Shown: in pieces, positions 32,480 to 43,599 of the stretch | Position numbering within the stretch: the stretch's first letter is position 1 | How the letters are laid out: the number at the start of each line of letters is the position of its first letter | Assembly (NCBI RefSeq): GCF_050003625.1 | Contig: NC_134397.1 | Coordinates: 94,777,562 to 94,841,561, forward strand | Source of the DNA: Haematobia irritans | Lineage: Eukaryota; Arthropoda; Insecta; Diptera; Muscidae | Direction: 5' to 3' | DNA length: 64,000 bases | Notes under the pieces: model-generated | What the model was told of the DNA's origin: nothing | Database searches by the model: none | Seen by the model: the letters and a program-made list of their open reading frames with translations, nothing else | Position numbers and translations under genes: made by a program

Positions 32480-33236
32480 CAGCCTATTTCTGCTATCCGA
32501 ATTCTAGTCTTCGTTCGCATACAAAACGAAAAACAGCTGATTTTGGTTTCTCTAAGGGGTATCTAAACGAAAATCGAAACGAAAGTCAATGCGAACGAAG
32601 ACGTAACGTAAGCTCTAAAATTGGGTTTCTCTAACTCGATTCGTTCGCATTTTGACGAACTGAAATGTCAAAACCACTCACTTGGTAAAGACCTTTCGTT
32701 TTGTGGAAAAAGGCATTTATAAATAGGAAAAACTTAATAATTGATAAATTTATTAAAGCTTTTATTGTAAATATTTGATAAAAGTTAATTATAGCGATCT
32801 ATTTTTTCTTTATAACCGCCATAGAGACCATTTAAGGGAAAGTCTAACACGAGCAAACACATACATTTCGAATGAAACACTCATTAAAAGGACAACTGAA
32901 CTGTAATTATTGTAGAAATATGGAAATACAAATCCTTATCTCTCTACACGGGCTAATTTGTTAAACAAAATTATTGAGCTAAACCAAATATCAAAAGCGG
33001 GAAATGTTTGCCAAATGAACGGCGATGCCAGATTGAATTTTATGGAAAATTATTTTTAAAATGTATGGGCCTTTTTCAGGAAATTGAAATAATTGAGATC
33101 TGGTAATGCTAGCATTTGACAGTAACGTAAGCCATGCGAACGAACGAAAGGAAGTTAGAGAAACCCAAATCTAGACGAAAGTGAGTGACTGCCGTTCGTT
33201 CGCAATTGCTTTCGTTCGGATATCAGAAATAGGCTG
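32480..33236. mobile_element. CAGCCTATTTCTG inverted-repeat element
   Basis: Ends CAGCCTATTTCTGCTATCCG and the complement of 'cggatatcagaaataggctg', 21-bp inverted repeats with one mismatch. Next to both ends are repeats of 'cgttcgcat' and 'gaacgaa'. The interior is AT-rich without a gene. No clear target duplication. Confidence 0.83.
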
Positions 33237-33304
33237 TAATATCGTAAAATATTCATATTAAAATATTAAACATATTTTAAATTCGAACCAAATATGTATA
33301 TTAT

Positions 33305-33412
33305 TGTGCACGATACTATCGTCGAATATCGATAGTACTATCGTCAACTATCGATGGTTGTCAAATTACTATCGTCGACTATCGATGGCGCCGACTATCG
33401 ATAGTTCTCCAC
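33305..33412. repeat. Cluster of ATCGATAGT-type palindromes
   Basis: Four copies of 'actatcg' paired with 'tcgatag' or 'tcgatgg' in about 100 bp. TATCGATA is the known core bound by DREF/BEAF-type factors in Drosophila. Here the tandem regularity suggests a minisatellite next to the assembly gap. Confidence 0.7.
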
Positions 33413-33464
33413 CTCTACAACACACCCAGCTCGATCGGTTGCTCAAGCGAGACTGAAATGTGTT

Positions 33465-33564
33465 NNNNNNNNNNNNNNNNNNNNNNNNNNNNNNNNNNNN
33501 NNNNNNNNNNNNNNNNNNNNNNNNNNNNNNNNNNNNNNNNNNNNNNNNNNNNNNNNNNNNNNNN
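33465..33564. other. Assembly gap, 100 N
   Basis: Exactly 100 undetermined bases, the conventional size for a gap of unknown length. It lies beside an (AT)n tract, the probable cause of the break. Confidence 0.98.
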
Positions 33565-33844
<280 letters not shown>

Positions 33845-33995
33845 AGACCGCAATACAGTCTTCGGCCATACAATTAGTATACAGTCTCGGGTCGTGGTAT
33901 TATAACTTCAACTTTCGAAAAATAATTTTTTCAATAGTAGTATATTATTATTGGCGTATCACGTACGACCTTTAATAATTGTTTTAATCCATAGG

Positions 33996-34590
33996 CACCC
34001 TACAGTAGGTTGTTCACGACAACTTACATTCACTACTGACTATATATTTCTCGATTATTTTCGAATATTTTAATTTTTTTTTTGCAAAATTTTGATACTT
34101 TGTCTCACGGTATTTAAATTTGTTTTTTGGAATTGTACCCTACAGTAGGTTGTTCACGACACCCTACATACATATATTTATAATACATTTCTTGATTTTT
34201 TGGGTCTTTATAATTTTTGAAATTTGATTTCCTAGTTGGTCTCATGGACAAAGGCATAGAAGTCAATTTTGAAAAATTGTACTTGCACCCTACAGCCGAT
34301 AGTCTACGACTTATTGTGGCAAAATTTGATTATCGTGTTTTTTAAAATTTTTTTTTATTTATCTTATTTATATACATATTTGAAATATTTTTTACTTTTC
34401 TTTAATATTCCGTACAATATCGTCGCACACCCTACGGCCGGTATTTTTTTGAAAATTTGAATTTAGTGTATTTTCGCAGTGCGCGGTTGAATACATTTCG
34501 GTTTACTATCGAGTTTTGTGTGACTAGTTCGGGTGAATCTTCGTTCTAATACGCGATTTGTACCCTACATTCGGTCATTGGTAACAATTT
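33996..34590 (+). repeat. Spaced 'accctacagtaggttgttca' repeats in BEL leader
   Basis: The motif 'caccctacagtaggttgttc' followed by 'acgac' occurs at 33,996 and 34,137. Degenerate versions occur at 34,286 ('caccctacagccgatagtct'), 34,429 ('caccctacggccggta') and 34,562 ('taccctacattcggtcattg'). Spacing is about 133-149 bp. The block leads up to the BEL gag start. Confidence 0.75.
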
Positions 34591-34672
34591 ATTCGACTTG
34601 TGACAATTTACGAATTTTTTTATCGTTTTTCCATAATTTTTTTTACCCTGTTATTCACTTAAATTGTTCAAC

Positions 34673-36000
34673 ATGTCCGTCATTCCACTTCCGCCATTTA
34701 TTCGCGCGCCGGATGCTCTGATTACGTTTGGCGCATTGTTTGACTAACAGAAACCCACGGAGCATACGGTTTATACTCTCGATGTGCAGTGATCTGAGTT
34801 GTGGGCGGACGTGAATTCGGCCTATGACAAATGTATAGATTATTTTTCGTCGTCAAACGCAGTCGAGCTTAAGGAAGTGCAATCGGCAGACGACAAATAT
34901 AAGTCTATGTTATGTTCATTGTCTTTCGACAATTAATGAACTTTTAGACGCGATGAAATCTACTAGGAGGAATACTTCTGCACTTCGGGTTTCGGTTCAA
35001 GACCGAACCTCTACACCGGTTCGGACTCCAGCAAGGGGTCTAGCTGCGGATACGGGTCATGATAGCCCTACGGGTTCGATGCGAATTAATATTTCTCACG
35101 CGAATGAGGATGCAGTTCATCATCTCCCGCTGCCACCGTGTGATACCGACGTTTGCAATGGTGATTTCTATTCTTGGCCTTCGTTCAGGGATATTTTTAC
35201 CGCTGTTTATATAAATAACGCACGGTTATCTAACATCGAACGTCTTTGTCATCTCGTTAGGAAGACAAGTGGCGAGGCTAGAGAGATCGTTTCGCGATTT
35301 CCATTATTAGGTCGGAGTTTCACTTTAGCTTGGGATGTTCTTAGGGAAAACTTCGACAATCCACGTATGTTAGTTAACAACCAATTGAAATTGCTTTTTG
35401 CGTTGCCAACTCTAAATCAGGAGACGGATTCGGGTTTGAAAGATCTTCAACGCGGTATTCGCGCTTGTTTATCAGCCATGTCTGTCTATGAAGTCGATAC
35501 GAGTGGCTGGGATCCCATTATCGTGTTTATGTGCATTCAACGGCTGCCTAGCTCTACCGTAAATCTTTGGGAACAATCTGTTCGCGATAAGGCTGGTTTA
35601 TCCTCATGGAAAGACATGGATCTCTTTCTCACGGAAAGAATCCAAACTTTATCGTGCGTTCACGATTTGAGAAATATAAACGGCAATTCGAGATCCACTG
35701 ACAGGAGAATTAGGACGCATTTCACGGATCAATCAAATCGTTCTAAGTCTACGACTTTTAATTCGACTTCCACCTCGAGGAATTCCAAACCCTCGACTGT
35801 TCCAGATTCAAGGCTCTCTCTGTCAATGATCGGTTTTCGACAATTAAGCGACATCGAATTTGTGTTAACTGTCTTTCACGCCTTAACGAGGTTCAGAATT
35901 GTACGAGTTCTTTTAATTGTTCAGTGTGTCATAAACGACATCACTCATTATTACACCGTTCATCTAATGTCGCTCCGATTGTTCAATCCTCAATGTCTTC
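34673..36000 (+). pseudogene. BEL/Pao Gag
   Basis: A start at 34,673 (MSVIPLPPFIRAPDAL) is closed by a stop after 23 codons. The frame resumes with WADVNSAYDKCIDYF and, at 34,953-36,011, the Gag body: LPPCDTDVCNGDFYSWPSFR, DIFTAVYINNARLSNIERL and HLVRKTSGEAREIVSRFPL. It continues through LLFALPTLNQETDSGLKDLQ and PSSTVNLWEQSVRDK. This is the conserved BEL/Pao Gag (DUF1759-like) region, with typical spacing. Several stops and frame changes are present. Confidence 0.88.
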
Positions 36001-36862
36001 TCCGTCCGTAACTAATGAAAATCAAAATTTGACTTCCAATAATCCTATTCCATCTACGTCCGCTGCTGCGTGGCAATTTTTTCATACGTCACAATATAGG
36101 ACTATGCTGTTGGACACAGCTATGGTGGACATTGTTCACCAGGGGTCAAGTTTCTCCGTCCATGCTTTAATTAATCCAGCCTCTGAGGCTTCATTCATAA
36201 GTGAACGATTGCGACATCAACTGAAACTTTCGGGTGATCGCACCTTTGCACAAATTTCGGTGGTTAATCAAGCGCCCTCTGCGACAATAAATAAAAAATG
36301 CTCATTCACTTTGTGTTCTTCTATAGATTCTACCGTGTCCTTAGAAATCACGGCTTTCGTTGTACCTCAGATTTCGGGCAATTTGCCATCGTGCCAATTC
36401 TCGGTGGGAGACGATTCTCGCCTTTCTCGGCAGCAATTAGCAGATAGGGATCTATTTGAAGGCAGACCGGTTGATCCTTTGCTAGGAGCCGATTTATATC
36501 CACATATTCTTTTAGAAGGGATTGAAAGGAATGTTTTGGGTACACTTATAGCGCAGAGGACAATTTTCGGTCGGATTGTCACTGGCCCTATTTCATCCTC
36601 ATCTTTACAGGTCTTCACGACTACTCTCAAAGTTTTCGTGGAAGATGATTTAAATAAGCCTCTTCTTAGATTCTGGAAATCAGAAGAGCTCTCTCGTAAT
36701 AGCCTTATTGTACCATCCGACAAAATCTTATGCGTCTTAATGTGCATCTGTCGAAATCGCCACCGTTTTGTTACACTAAGAAATACTCAATTACATTGTC
36801 ATGTGCAAGTCTATTCTCGATGTTATTGGGTGAGTTTATTCATGAGATATCTACACATGTAG
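35840..36862 (+). pseudogene. BEL/Pao zinc knuckle and aspartic protease
   Basis: A frameshifted knuckle ending CHKRHHSLLH is followed by the protease: VHALINPASEASFISERLRH, then LLGADLYPHILLEG and IAQRTIFGRIVTGPI, typical BEL/Pao protease landmarks. The active-site position usually reads D-S-G-S-E-A-S-F; here the aspartate is asparagine, so the enzyme is inactive. After DDLNKPLLRFWKSEE the sequence diverges and RT is missing. Confidence 0.87.
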
Positions 36863-36960
36863 AGGATCAATTAATATTGCGAATACTTCGCAATATTGAA
36901 CGGACTTCGCGGGTCCGCTCAATTTTGTTTGCTTCTCTGCGAGATCAATTCATTCTATAC

Positions 36961-37165
36961 TAATGCAAGATTTTTTACCCACACTTATTTAGCTTTGAAT
37001 GGAATTCGAAACTTTATAAATGGAAATGGGATAAAGTGGGTGATTTAGTATTTATTCGGAACCAGCCTCGACCCATGCTTAATAAATAATTACTTTCGAG
37101 ATCTTTTCTTCGCGTACGCGTCGTCGAAATCTAAACTCAACTTGGGGTTGTTAGGCCTCCAAATT
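36961..37165 (+). pseudogene. Possible BEL/Pao pol C-terminus
   Basis: Broken frames read KWKWDKVGDLVFIRNQPRPM and a later TQLGVVRPPN. These resemble the 'VGDLVLI' and 'TATGVxxRPxxK' ends of BEL/Pao integrases. If so, everything from RT to integrase has been deleted between 36,862 and 36,960. Weak evidence. Confidence 0.35.
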
Positions 37166-37204
37166 AATTTTGAAAATTTTAACGCGTTTTATTAGTACTT
37201 TAGA

Positions 37205-37549
37205 ATGGAGTCGATTAAGGAACTTTTCGATGGGGAACTTCCCGAGTTTGACGTGGACATGCTCTCTGATGAAGAACGCGAGGAGGTACTATTGCTTGGC
37301 CAGCATCCTGCTAACATTCTCACAGTCCACATCCCATTGTCATCTCCTTCCAAAGACTCCAAGGATAGCTGCTACAGGCTCGTCACCCTCATAAATATGA
37401 ATCCTGCAGGACCATCTGTCCAATACCTTCAAGCCGCGCAACCATCTGCTACGGTACCGTCTGAAGTTAGGCATCTTCAAGCCGCGAAGCCGTCTACTAC
37501 GGCCCTGATAGTATGTAAGCCTCTTCAAGCCGCGCAACCGTCTACTTGA
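37205..37549 (+). CDS. Unrecognised acidic ORF with 16-aa repeats
   Basis: A 114-residue frame starting MESIKELFDGELPEFDVDML. The N-terminal third is acidic (DMLSDEEREEV). The C-terminal half consists of three 48-bp repeats with the core LQAAQPS or LQAAKPS (at 37,427, 37,475 and 37,523), ending at TGA. I know no family with this arrangement. It follows BEL/Pao remnants, so it may be an element accessory frame, a captured host fragment or chance. Confidence 0.35.
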   Translation: MESIKELFDGELPEFDVDMLSDEEREEVLLLGQHPANILTVHIPLSSPSKDSKDSCYRLVTLINMNPAGPSVQYLQAAQPSATVPSEVRHLQAAKPSTTALIVCKPLQAAQPST

Positions 37550-37559
37550 TTGCAATTCG

Positions 37560-38258
37560 ATAGTTACAATGAGGAAATGATGTCAGTAACTTATTTTTTG
37601 TAAATGGTATGACGCTACAAAATTTGCAAAACGGGTAACAGTATTTACTTGATAATAGTCCGCAATACATTGAATAAAGTTTATCACATAGAAAAGAAGT
37701 TGCCTTCAGGTAAGTAGCGCACCGATTTATAAAAAAGGAATATTACAAAAGTTTCCATAAAAATTGCAGGCTTCATACACCAACAAACACAAATACTTTT
37801 TACGGCAAGCGAGCTTTTTTTATTGTATTAAGAATACAGGAAGAGTCTAAGTCGATCTGTATTCTAGAGGCTTAAGGAAGGAATTTCTGGCAGGTATATA
37901 TTGAATTAGGTTCTGTAGTTTGACCACATAATTGTATCCTAATAACCATCTGTCATTGGTATACAAATATACAAACATTACCTATAAAAAATTGTAAATT
38001 ATAATGTAAATTGATCTCACATATATGTAGATCAAAAGCCTTTGTTGTTAGTACCTTTTGTATTTATTTTCGTAGTTTATTATGATTGTAAATCTTGTAA
38101 TAAATTAATAAAATCTCAATATAATCTGCCCTTTCATTTGATATTGGAATTTGGTTAGGATAATAGTGAAGAAAATCGAGGGCGGTTGCACCAACAAACA
38201 AAACAATTAATATGAAATTGCGACAACCAATGCAAAGTTGATCCAACATACTACCATG
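37560..38258. other. AT-rich spacer
   Basis: No gene or element ends recognised. Confidence 0.5.
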
Positions 38259-38260
38259 TA

Positions 38261-39193
38261 AAGGGTGATTTGTTAAGAGCTTGATAACTTTTTTTTTTTA
38301 AAAAACGCATAAAATTTGCAAAATCTCATCGGTTCTTTATTTGAAACGTTAGATTGGTCCATGACATTTACTTTTTGAAGATAATTTCATTTAAATGTTG
38401 ACCGCGGCTGCGTCTTAGGTGGTCCATTCGGAAAGTCCAATTTTGGGCAACTTTTTCGAGCATTTCGGCCGGAATAGCCCGAATTTCTTCGGAAATGTTG
38501 TCTTCCAAAGCTGGAATAGTTGCTGGCTTATTTCTGTAGACTTTAGACTTGACGTAGCCCCACAAAAAATAGTCTAAAGGCGTCAAATCGCATGATCTTG
38601 GTGGCCAACTTACCGGTCCATTTCTTGAGATGAATTGTTCTCCGAAGTTTTCCCTCAAAATGGCCATAGAATCGCGAGCTGTGTGGCATGTAGCGCCATC
38701 TTGTTGAAACCACATGTCAACCAAGTTCAGTTCTTCCATTTTTGGCAACAAAAAGTTTGTTAGCATCGAACGATAGCGATCGCCATTCACCGTAACGTTG
38801 CGTCCAACAGCATCTTTGAAAAAATACGGTCCAATGATTCCACCAGCGTACAAACCACACCAAACAGTGCATTTTTCGGGATGCATGGGCAGTTCTTGAA
38901 CGGCTTCTGGTTGCTCTTCACTCCAAATGCGGCAATTTTGCTTATTTACGTAGCCATTCAACCAGAGATGAGCCTCATCGCTGAACAAAATTTGTCGATA
39001 AAAAAGCGGATTTTCTGCCAACTTTTCTAGGGCCCATTCACTGAAAATTCGACGTTGTGGCAGATCGTAAGTCTATTCATGATGAAATGTCAAAGCATAC
39101 TGAGCATCTTTCTCTTTGACACCATGTCTGAAATCCCACGTGATCTGTCAAATACTAATGCATGAAAATCCTAACCTCAAAAGAATCACCCTT
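38261..39193 (-). mobile_element. Internally deleted mariner (DD41D type), copy 1
   Basis: A 933-bp element with ends AAGGGTGATT and its complement, flanked by TA on both sides (38,259-38,260 and 39,194-39,195), the mariner target duplication. The transposase is on the minus strand. The N-terminal DNA-binding part is deleted: the start (MNRLT) jumps within a few codons to the segment before the catalytic domain. Copy 2 (45,969-46,902) has a different deletion point. Confidence 0.92.
38368..39099 (-). pseudogene. mariner transposase, catalytic domain only
   Basis: The 217-residue frame (38,368-39,021) contains ILFSDEAHLWLNGYV (first Asp), MWFQQDGATCHTARDSM (second Asp) and CDLTPLDYFLWGYVKSK (third Asp, in PLD). 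There are 41 residues between the second and third aspartates, the DD41D spacing of the rosa-like mariner group. Upstream PQRRIFSEWALEKLAENPLF joins the frame. Helix-turn-helix domains are absent, so it cannot bind its ends on its own. Confidence 0.9.
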
Positions 39194-39234
39194 TAGTTAC
39201 AATTGCCAAATGTTAGTTGTGCTGACAGATATCA

Positions 39235-39862
39235 TTGATAGTTGATGGAACCACCTGCTTTCGGTTGGCAAATAATTCGGTTGAGGCAACGAATTTGTTT
39301 TCTGGGTGTAGCTTCAATCAATGCCAGAAATGTCGCGTTTGTTCTGAGAGACATCATACCCTCCTTCATTCTCCTACTGGCACGAAGTCCGTTCGTACAC
39401 ATTGTCCGTCACGTCCTCGTAATCATCCGTCCGCTTTTGTAGCCCCTCCCTCTGTCTGGACTATTAAACTTGGCACCACGTTTAATAGTCCATTTGTACT
39501 TTGGAAATCAGGCTGTACCAGCGAGGGCACTATTGGATCCTTGTGGACGCGTTAGTCAAATTTGTTCGTCACTTGTCCGTTATTTTAGAATTCCCACGTC
39601 GTCTGTAGATAGCGATAATTTCTGTCATCTCACTCTACATTCAATGCATAACCCCAACCAAAAAGTACATGTTACGCTGCGGGTGGGCGATGTTCGGTCT
39701 CCCTCCGAATCAGTTTCGGAAATATTGGTGGAGCACTTCGCGGGCTTCCAACCAGCGGATCCCGAGTTTTACTGCAGCGGAGGTGTGGCTCTGATCTTGG
39801 GTCTACACCTTGCCCAATACACAATCTTTGGGTGGGTCATATCGGGTCCTTGTTCCGCATGA
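39235..39862 (+). pseudogene. Second BEL/Pao fragment: zinc knuckle and protease
   Basis: FNQCQKCRVCSERHHTLLHS (knuckle) occurs in 39,235-39,555. A protease-region frame at 39,470-39,862 has VHLYFGNQAVPARALLDPCG, FYCSGGVALILGLHLAQYTI and FGWVISGPCS. It differs clearly from the 35.8-36.9 kb protease, so it is a distinct BEL/Pao family. The active site reads LLDPCGRVSQI, with the Asp kept but the following residues altered. Confidence 0.8.
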
Positions 39863-40420
39863 GGAGATTTACTATCTCCATTCGTACCATCATTGGTGTG
39901 TTTACTACACGAAATGGATTTACTATCCACTTGTTTTTTGAAAAAACTAATACAAAAAAAAAAGAATAATAATAGTATTAAAAATGAATTAAACTGAAAT
40001 AAAATGCTCACATGAAAACAAATGAACTATCGCTTTGCATTTCTATTATTTATTTATTTAATTAGTTTGTATTTAAACTTTGATTTAATTATTTTTAATT
40101 TGAATTAGTATTGTTTTATTCCAACATACCTGGATGTTGCAAGGCGGGCGGCAATGTTTAAGTTCAAACGTAACGGATATTTTCACCTTTTTAATTGTAA
40201 TCTACTTTTCTAACTGCGGTTCGTTACATCCTTGCGCGTGCGCACTATTTTCTGTCAATTGCTTGCCGCCTTGTCCGGTTCTGTTTTGTTCGTTTGTTTT
40301 TATGTCACTCCTTTTTTGGAGCTATCGGTGTTCACGACACATTAAAGGTAATGATAATTGTTCACGACAATTATTCAATAAAAATAACCTAATCGACACA
40401 AATTCTAAACCCTAGTGTCT
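39863..40420 (+). repeat. Candidate BEL/Pao 3' noncoding or LTR region
   Basis: Contains 'tgttcacgacac' (40,329) and 'ttgttcacgacaatt' (40,358) followed by 'aataaaaataacc'. This recalls the 'ttgttcacgac' of the leader at 34,010 and 34,151. It may be an LTR edge. A paired LTR could not be established by eye. Confidence 0.35.
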
Positions 40421-40914
40421 TATTTATTATTTCTTTTCATAATTTCAAATCCCGCATATTCAATACCCAAACCATGTCCATGTCGATATCAAAATTCCCA
40501 GTATCGAGAGCTAAAAATGTTTACGTTTGATATAAAATCATAGCAGCCACTTTGGAAGAAGGTTTCAGAGGCCCCAACATATTTAGGAATTTCAATGTCT
40601 GCAGACAATAACGACTACGCCATGGCGTTTATGCAAATTTACCAAGTGATAAAATATGGGCAACTATTTACGAAAAATGTGCCTGTGTTTGCTTGTCCCG
40701 CAAATACCGGAATGTACGGCGCAATGTCCCGGATTTCGGCAACCCTACTGGACAACACTCAAACTAAACTGTCAATACCTTTTTAATTTGCATTGATGGA
40801 ATTATATTTATTTCACATATTTAATATATGTAGAAGTTCTTGTATTAAATGATTTATTTTATTTCAAAATGTCAATAAAAATGGCAAGGTTTGTTGCTAG
40901 GATCACTGTTGTTA
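40421..40914. other. Spacer before the gypsy element
   Basis: AT-rich. One 63-residue frame (40,595-40,786, plus; MSADNNDYAMAFMQIYQVIK) has no recognisable domain. Confidence 0.4.
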
Positions 40915-41343
40915 GATTAGAGGATTTTCCCCAAACTGGGGAATTTAAAATTTCAAATTGTAATTTAATTTAAAATTTCAAATTGTAACGATAAAATTTC
41001 GCTATCACTTGTTGGAATCATCTATTCATTTTCTAGTATTTTCCTGAATTTCTTTTATGTTCTTTTGTTTGCTTATCGAAATGTTAGTTCTTACTCTCTC
41101 ATAGAATAACAACCCCTTTGCTTTGTTATTTTGCATTCTCATTTCATTTCATCTCATTGTCTATTGTCATTATTGTTGTTGTTGTAGTAATGCGAGCATA
41201 TATCTATGTGAGTGTGTATGTGTTTGGCAGCTACCAGATGAATAACTTAATGGTCGTAGATCCTTCTAGCATTGTCTAAGAATGTTCTGGCGTTGCCAGA
41301 ATATTGTAGTGCTACCAGAATGTTCTCGTATTGCCACACCGTC

Positions 41344-41354
41344 ATATATAAAAG
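41344..41354 (+). promoter_or_regulatory. LTR TATA box
   Basis: 'catatataaaag' lies in the LTR about 25-30 nt before 'cgagtcagtc', an arthropod initiator-like TCAGT. The same pair occurs in the 3' LTR at about 61,444-61,480. Confidence 0.6.
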
Positions 41355-41471
41355 CGCTCGCATGCTGCTAACGAGTCAGTCTTAATTAAAGCGTCAAACG
41401 AATAACTTCAGTGTGAACGAATTGTAAAGTGTGAAGTCATAGTAAATAAATTGTAGATTGTCGTTATTTAA

Positions 41472-41752
41472 CCCTGGACAGTCATCCTTCGTCAAAATCA
41501 CGACGCGTAATTTCATTTTCGATCTAAAATGTATTTTAGTCGATTGGGAAATGATAAATTTAAACTATACTATTTCAACTATTTTATGAATTTTTGTTTT
41601 ATACTAATTAAAAACACATTGAATAAGAAAATAAACTCAATTTTGGTTCTCATTTTTGCTCACGATGCAAATTATAGCTGTTTGGAATAAGCCGTAGTCA
41701 AAATGACGAAGGATGACGTTAGCGTACAAAAAATAAGGATGACTTTCCAGGG
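41472..41752. mobile_element. piggyBac-type MITE in the 5' LTR
   Basis: A 281-bp insertion with ends CCCTGGACAGTCATCC and the complement of GGATGACTTTCCAGGG (one mismatch), flanked on both sides by TTAA (41,468-41,471 and 41,753-41,756). The empty site 'ttatttaaaagaac' is preserved in the 3' LTR. TTAA duplication is diagnostic of piggyBac-type transposition. No gene inside. Confidence 0.93.
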
Positions 41753-41815
41753 TTAAAAGAACTGTGTTTTAATTGTCGGGTAATTAAAAGCGCCTAAATA
41801 TAAAAACGTAACAAT

Positions 41816-41833
41816 TGGTGTCAGAAGTGGGAT
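41816..41833 (+). promoter_or_regulatory. Primer-binding site, tRNA-Leu type
   Basis: TGGTGTCAGAAGTGGGAT begins two bases after the LTR. From memory it is complementary to the 3' end (with CCA) of an insect leucine tRNA. It primes minus-strand synthesis in this element. Confidence 0.8.
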
Positions 41834-42519
41834 AACGGAAAAAAATCTACAATAGGGCTGTTTTCTTTTTGCACTGATAGCAACTTTTGTATGGCAATCG
41901 TTGCACTGGTGTTCTATCCAGAACAACTATCAGTGCAAGTCGCACCAGAGTCACCATTATATGCGATTTTTTAGTTGTCAAAATATGAGTTGGCAACTAA
42001 AGTAATACTCGGAAAGAAACACATCTCAAGTGAATGTCACATACAGAGAAGAAGAAGAAACGAACATGGAAAAATGGTAAAAAGTAAATAAACAAATACT
42101 AATTTGTTTGGATTTTGAGTTAAGGTGAGTATTAAGTTCGAGTTTAGCCGCTAAATTCGTCGTTTTTCACGATTACTTTCCTCTAATAATCCATTTTAAG
42201 GAATAAAAACTTTGTGAAAATTTGCTTTGGGCTATTCTATGTATAATTTTATTCCTTTTTTGCTGATTTAGTTTTCACTTTAGCAATTAAATTCGAACTT
42301 AGTACTCACTTTGACTCTCGTGGAGTTTGTAGTATTCGAATGCCTGAATCAGTAATGTTCACTTGCAGTCCGCCCCCCTTTTTAAACCCTGTCCACACTG
42401 TGGACTAGTTATTGCATATGTTTGCAACAGCCAGAAGGAGACGAAACATGTAGTTATTATTGATGTAGGACGTATGGTATTGAAAATAGGCTATATCGGA
42501 CCACTTTTACTTATACCCT

Positions 42520-42840
42520 CCATATAAACGGACCACCAGAGCCTCTGGGAGGAACAAAAGTTATCCGATTCGGTTGAAATTTGGTACGTGGTGTAAGTAT
42601 AAGGTCTCTAACAAACATGCCCAAATTGGTCGATATCGGTCCATAATTATATATAGCCCTCATATAAACCGATCCCAAGATTTGACCTCAGGAGCCTCTT
42701 GAAAGAGTAAAATTCATCCGATCCGGTTGAAATTTGGTACGTGGGTTAGTATATTGTCTCTAACAGCCATGCAAAAATTGGTCCACATCGGTCTTTAGTT
42801 AAATATAGCCAATGGCCAATCACACAACATTTGGTCCATA
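42520..42840. repeat. Two diverged repeats spaced 153 bp
   Basis: 'cggttgaaatttggtacgtg' occurs at 42,571 and 42,724 (153 bp apart), with matching 'tctctaaca..catgc' and 'atatagcc' segments. The sequence is related in style to, but different from, the 153-bp arrays at 26 kb and 45 kb. Confidence 0.7.
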
Positions 42841-43591
42841 TCGCCAAAAATAATCTACGAAATCTGTATTTCTATAGAAATTTTTTTAATTTTTTATTTC
42901 TTAGAAAATTTTATCAAACCAAAACTAACTTGTTGAATGCGCCATTTTTGGTGGGTTAGAAACTTGGATGCCTACATAACACTACCGCCAACGTCACACC
43001 AAAGGATAATTACACACAATTAAATACACGTTCGTATGCTTTGGGCAGGTGAGAAATCATTTGTTGAGCCTCAAAAAATGGATAATATAGAGAAGAGGAT
43101 TACATACACGCAGACATTTCGTGTATTTGCATGTCATGACTATAACAAAGCCTATCACTAATCCAATAATTAAAAGCTTTTACAATCTTCTTTAACAAGT
43201 AAGACGAAAGTCATTTATTATTTATCGTTTTAATAAAAAAATAAACAAATACGAAATAGATATTGTTTTCGTTTAATATGATATAAATGAGAAAGAGAAA
43301 TATGTGGTGGTGAGTTAAAGCCCTTAGAACAATTGAAGAGCTTGATATAATATCGTATGGATTTATGGTTATTCTTTAATGAACTAAATGTAGCAACATT
43401 TTTATTTATTTTTTTATGAATTACGTCAATGTACCAAGGCCAAAGGGCTAATTTGGAACAATATCAGTATCAGTAATTATAAGTCCATATGATAGGAACA
43501 ACTTAAATGTGTAAAGAGGAGAGCAGCAAGTGCAAGAAAGAGATACATATAATAAAATTTGGTATTGTATATCTAATTAGAAACTGGCACT

Positions 43592-43599
43592 GGTTCAAG
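43592..43599. repeat. Target-site duplication GGTTCAAG (left)
   Basis: Pairs with GGTTCAAC at 47,522-47,529, with one mismatch at the last base. Confidence 0.75.

Larger units (their letters stand above)
40962..41813 (+). repeat. gypsy 5' LTR with MITE insertion
   Basis: From 'ttaatttaaaatttcaaatt' to GTAACA it matches the 3' LTR with only about four substitutions that I could see in some 560 bp, apart from the 281-bp MITE at 41,472. The first about 50 bp of the 3' LTR (TGTTACGAATTTG...) have no counterpart; the sequence before 40,962 is unrelated, so the terminus is lost or altered. It contains TATATAAAAG (about 41,345), a likely TATA box, and 'gagtcagtctt' downstream. Confidence 0.88.
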
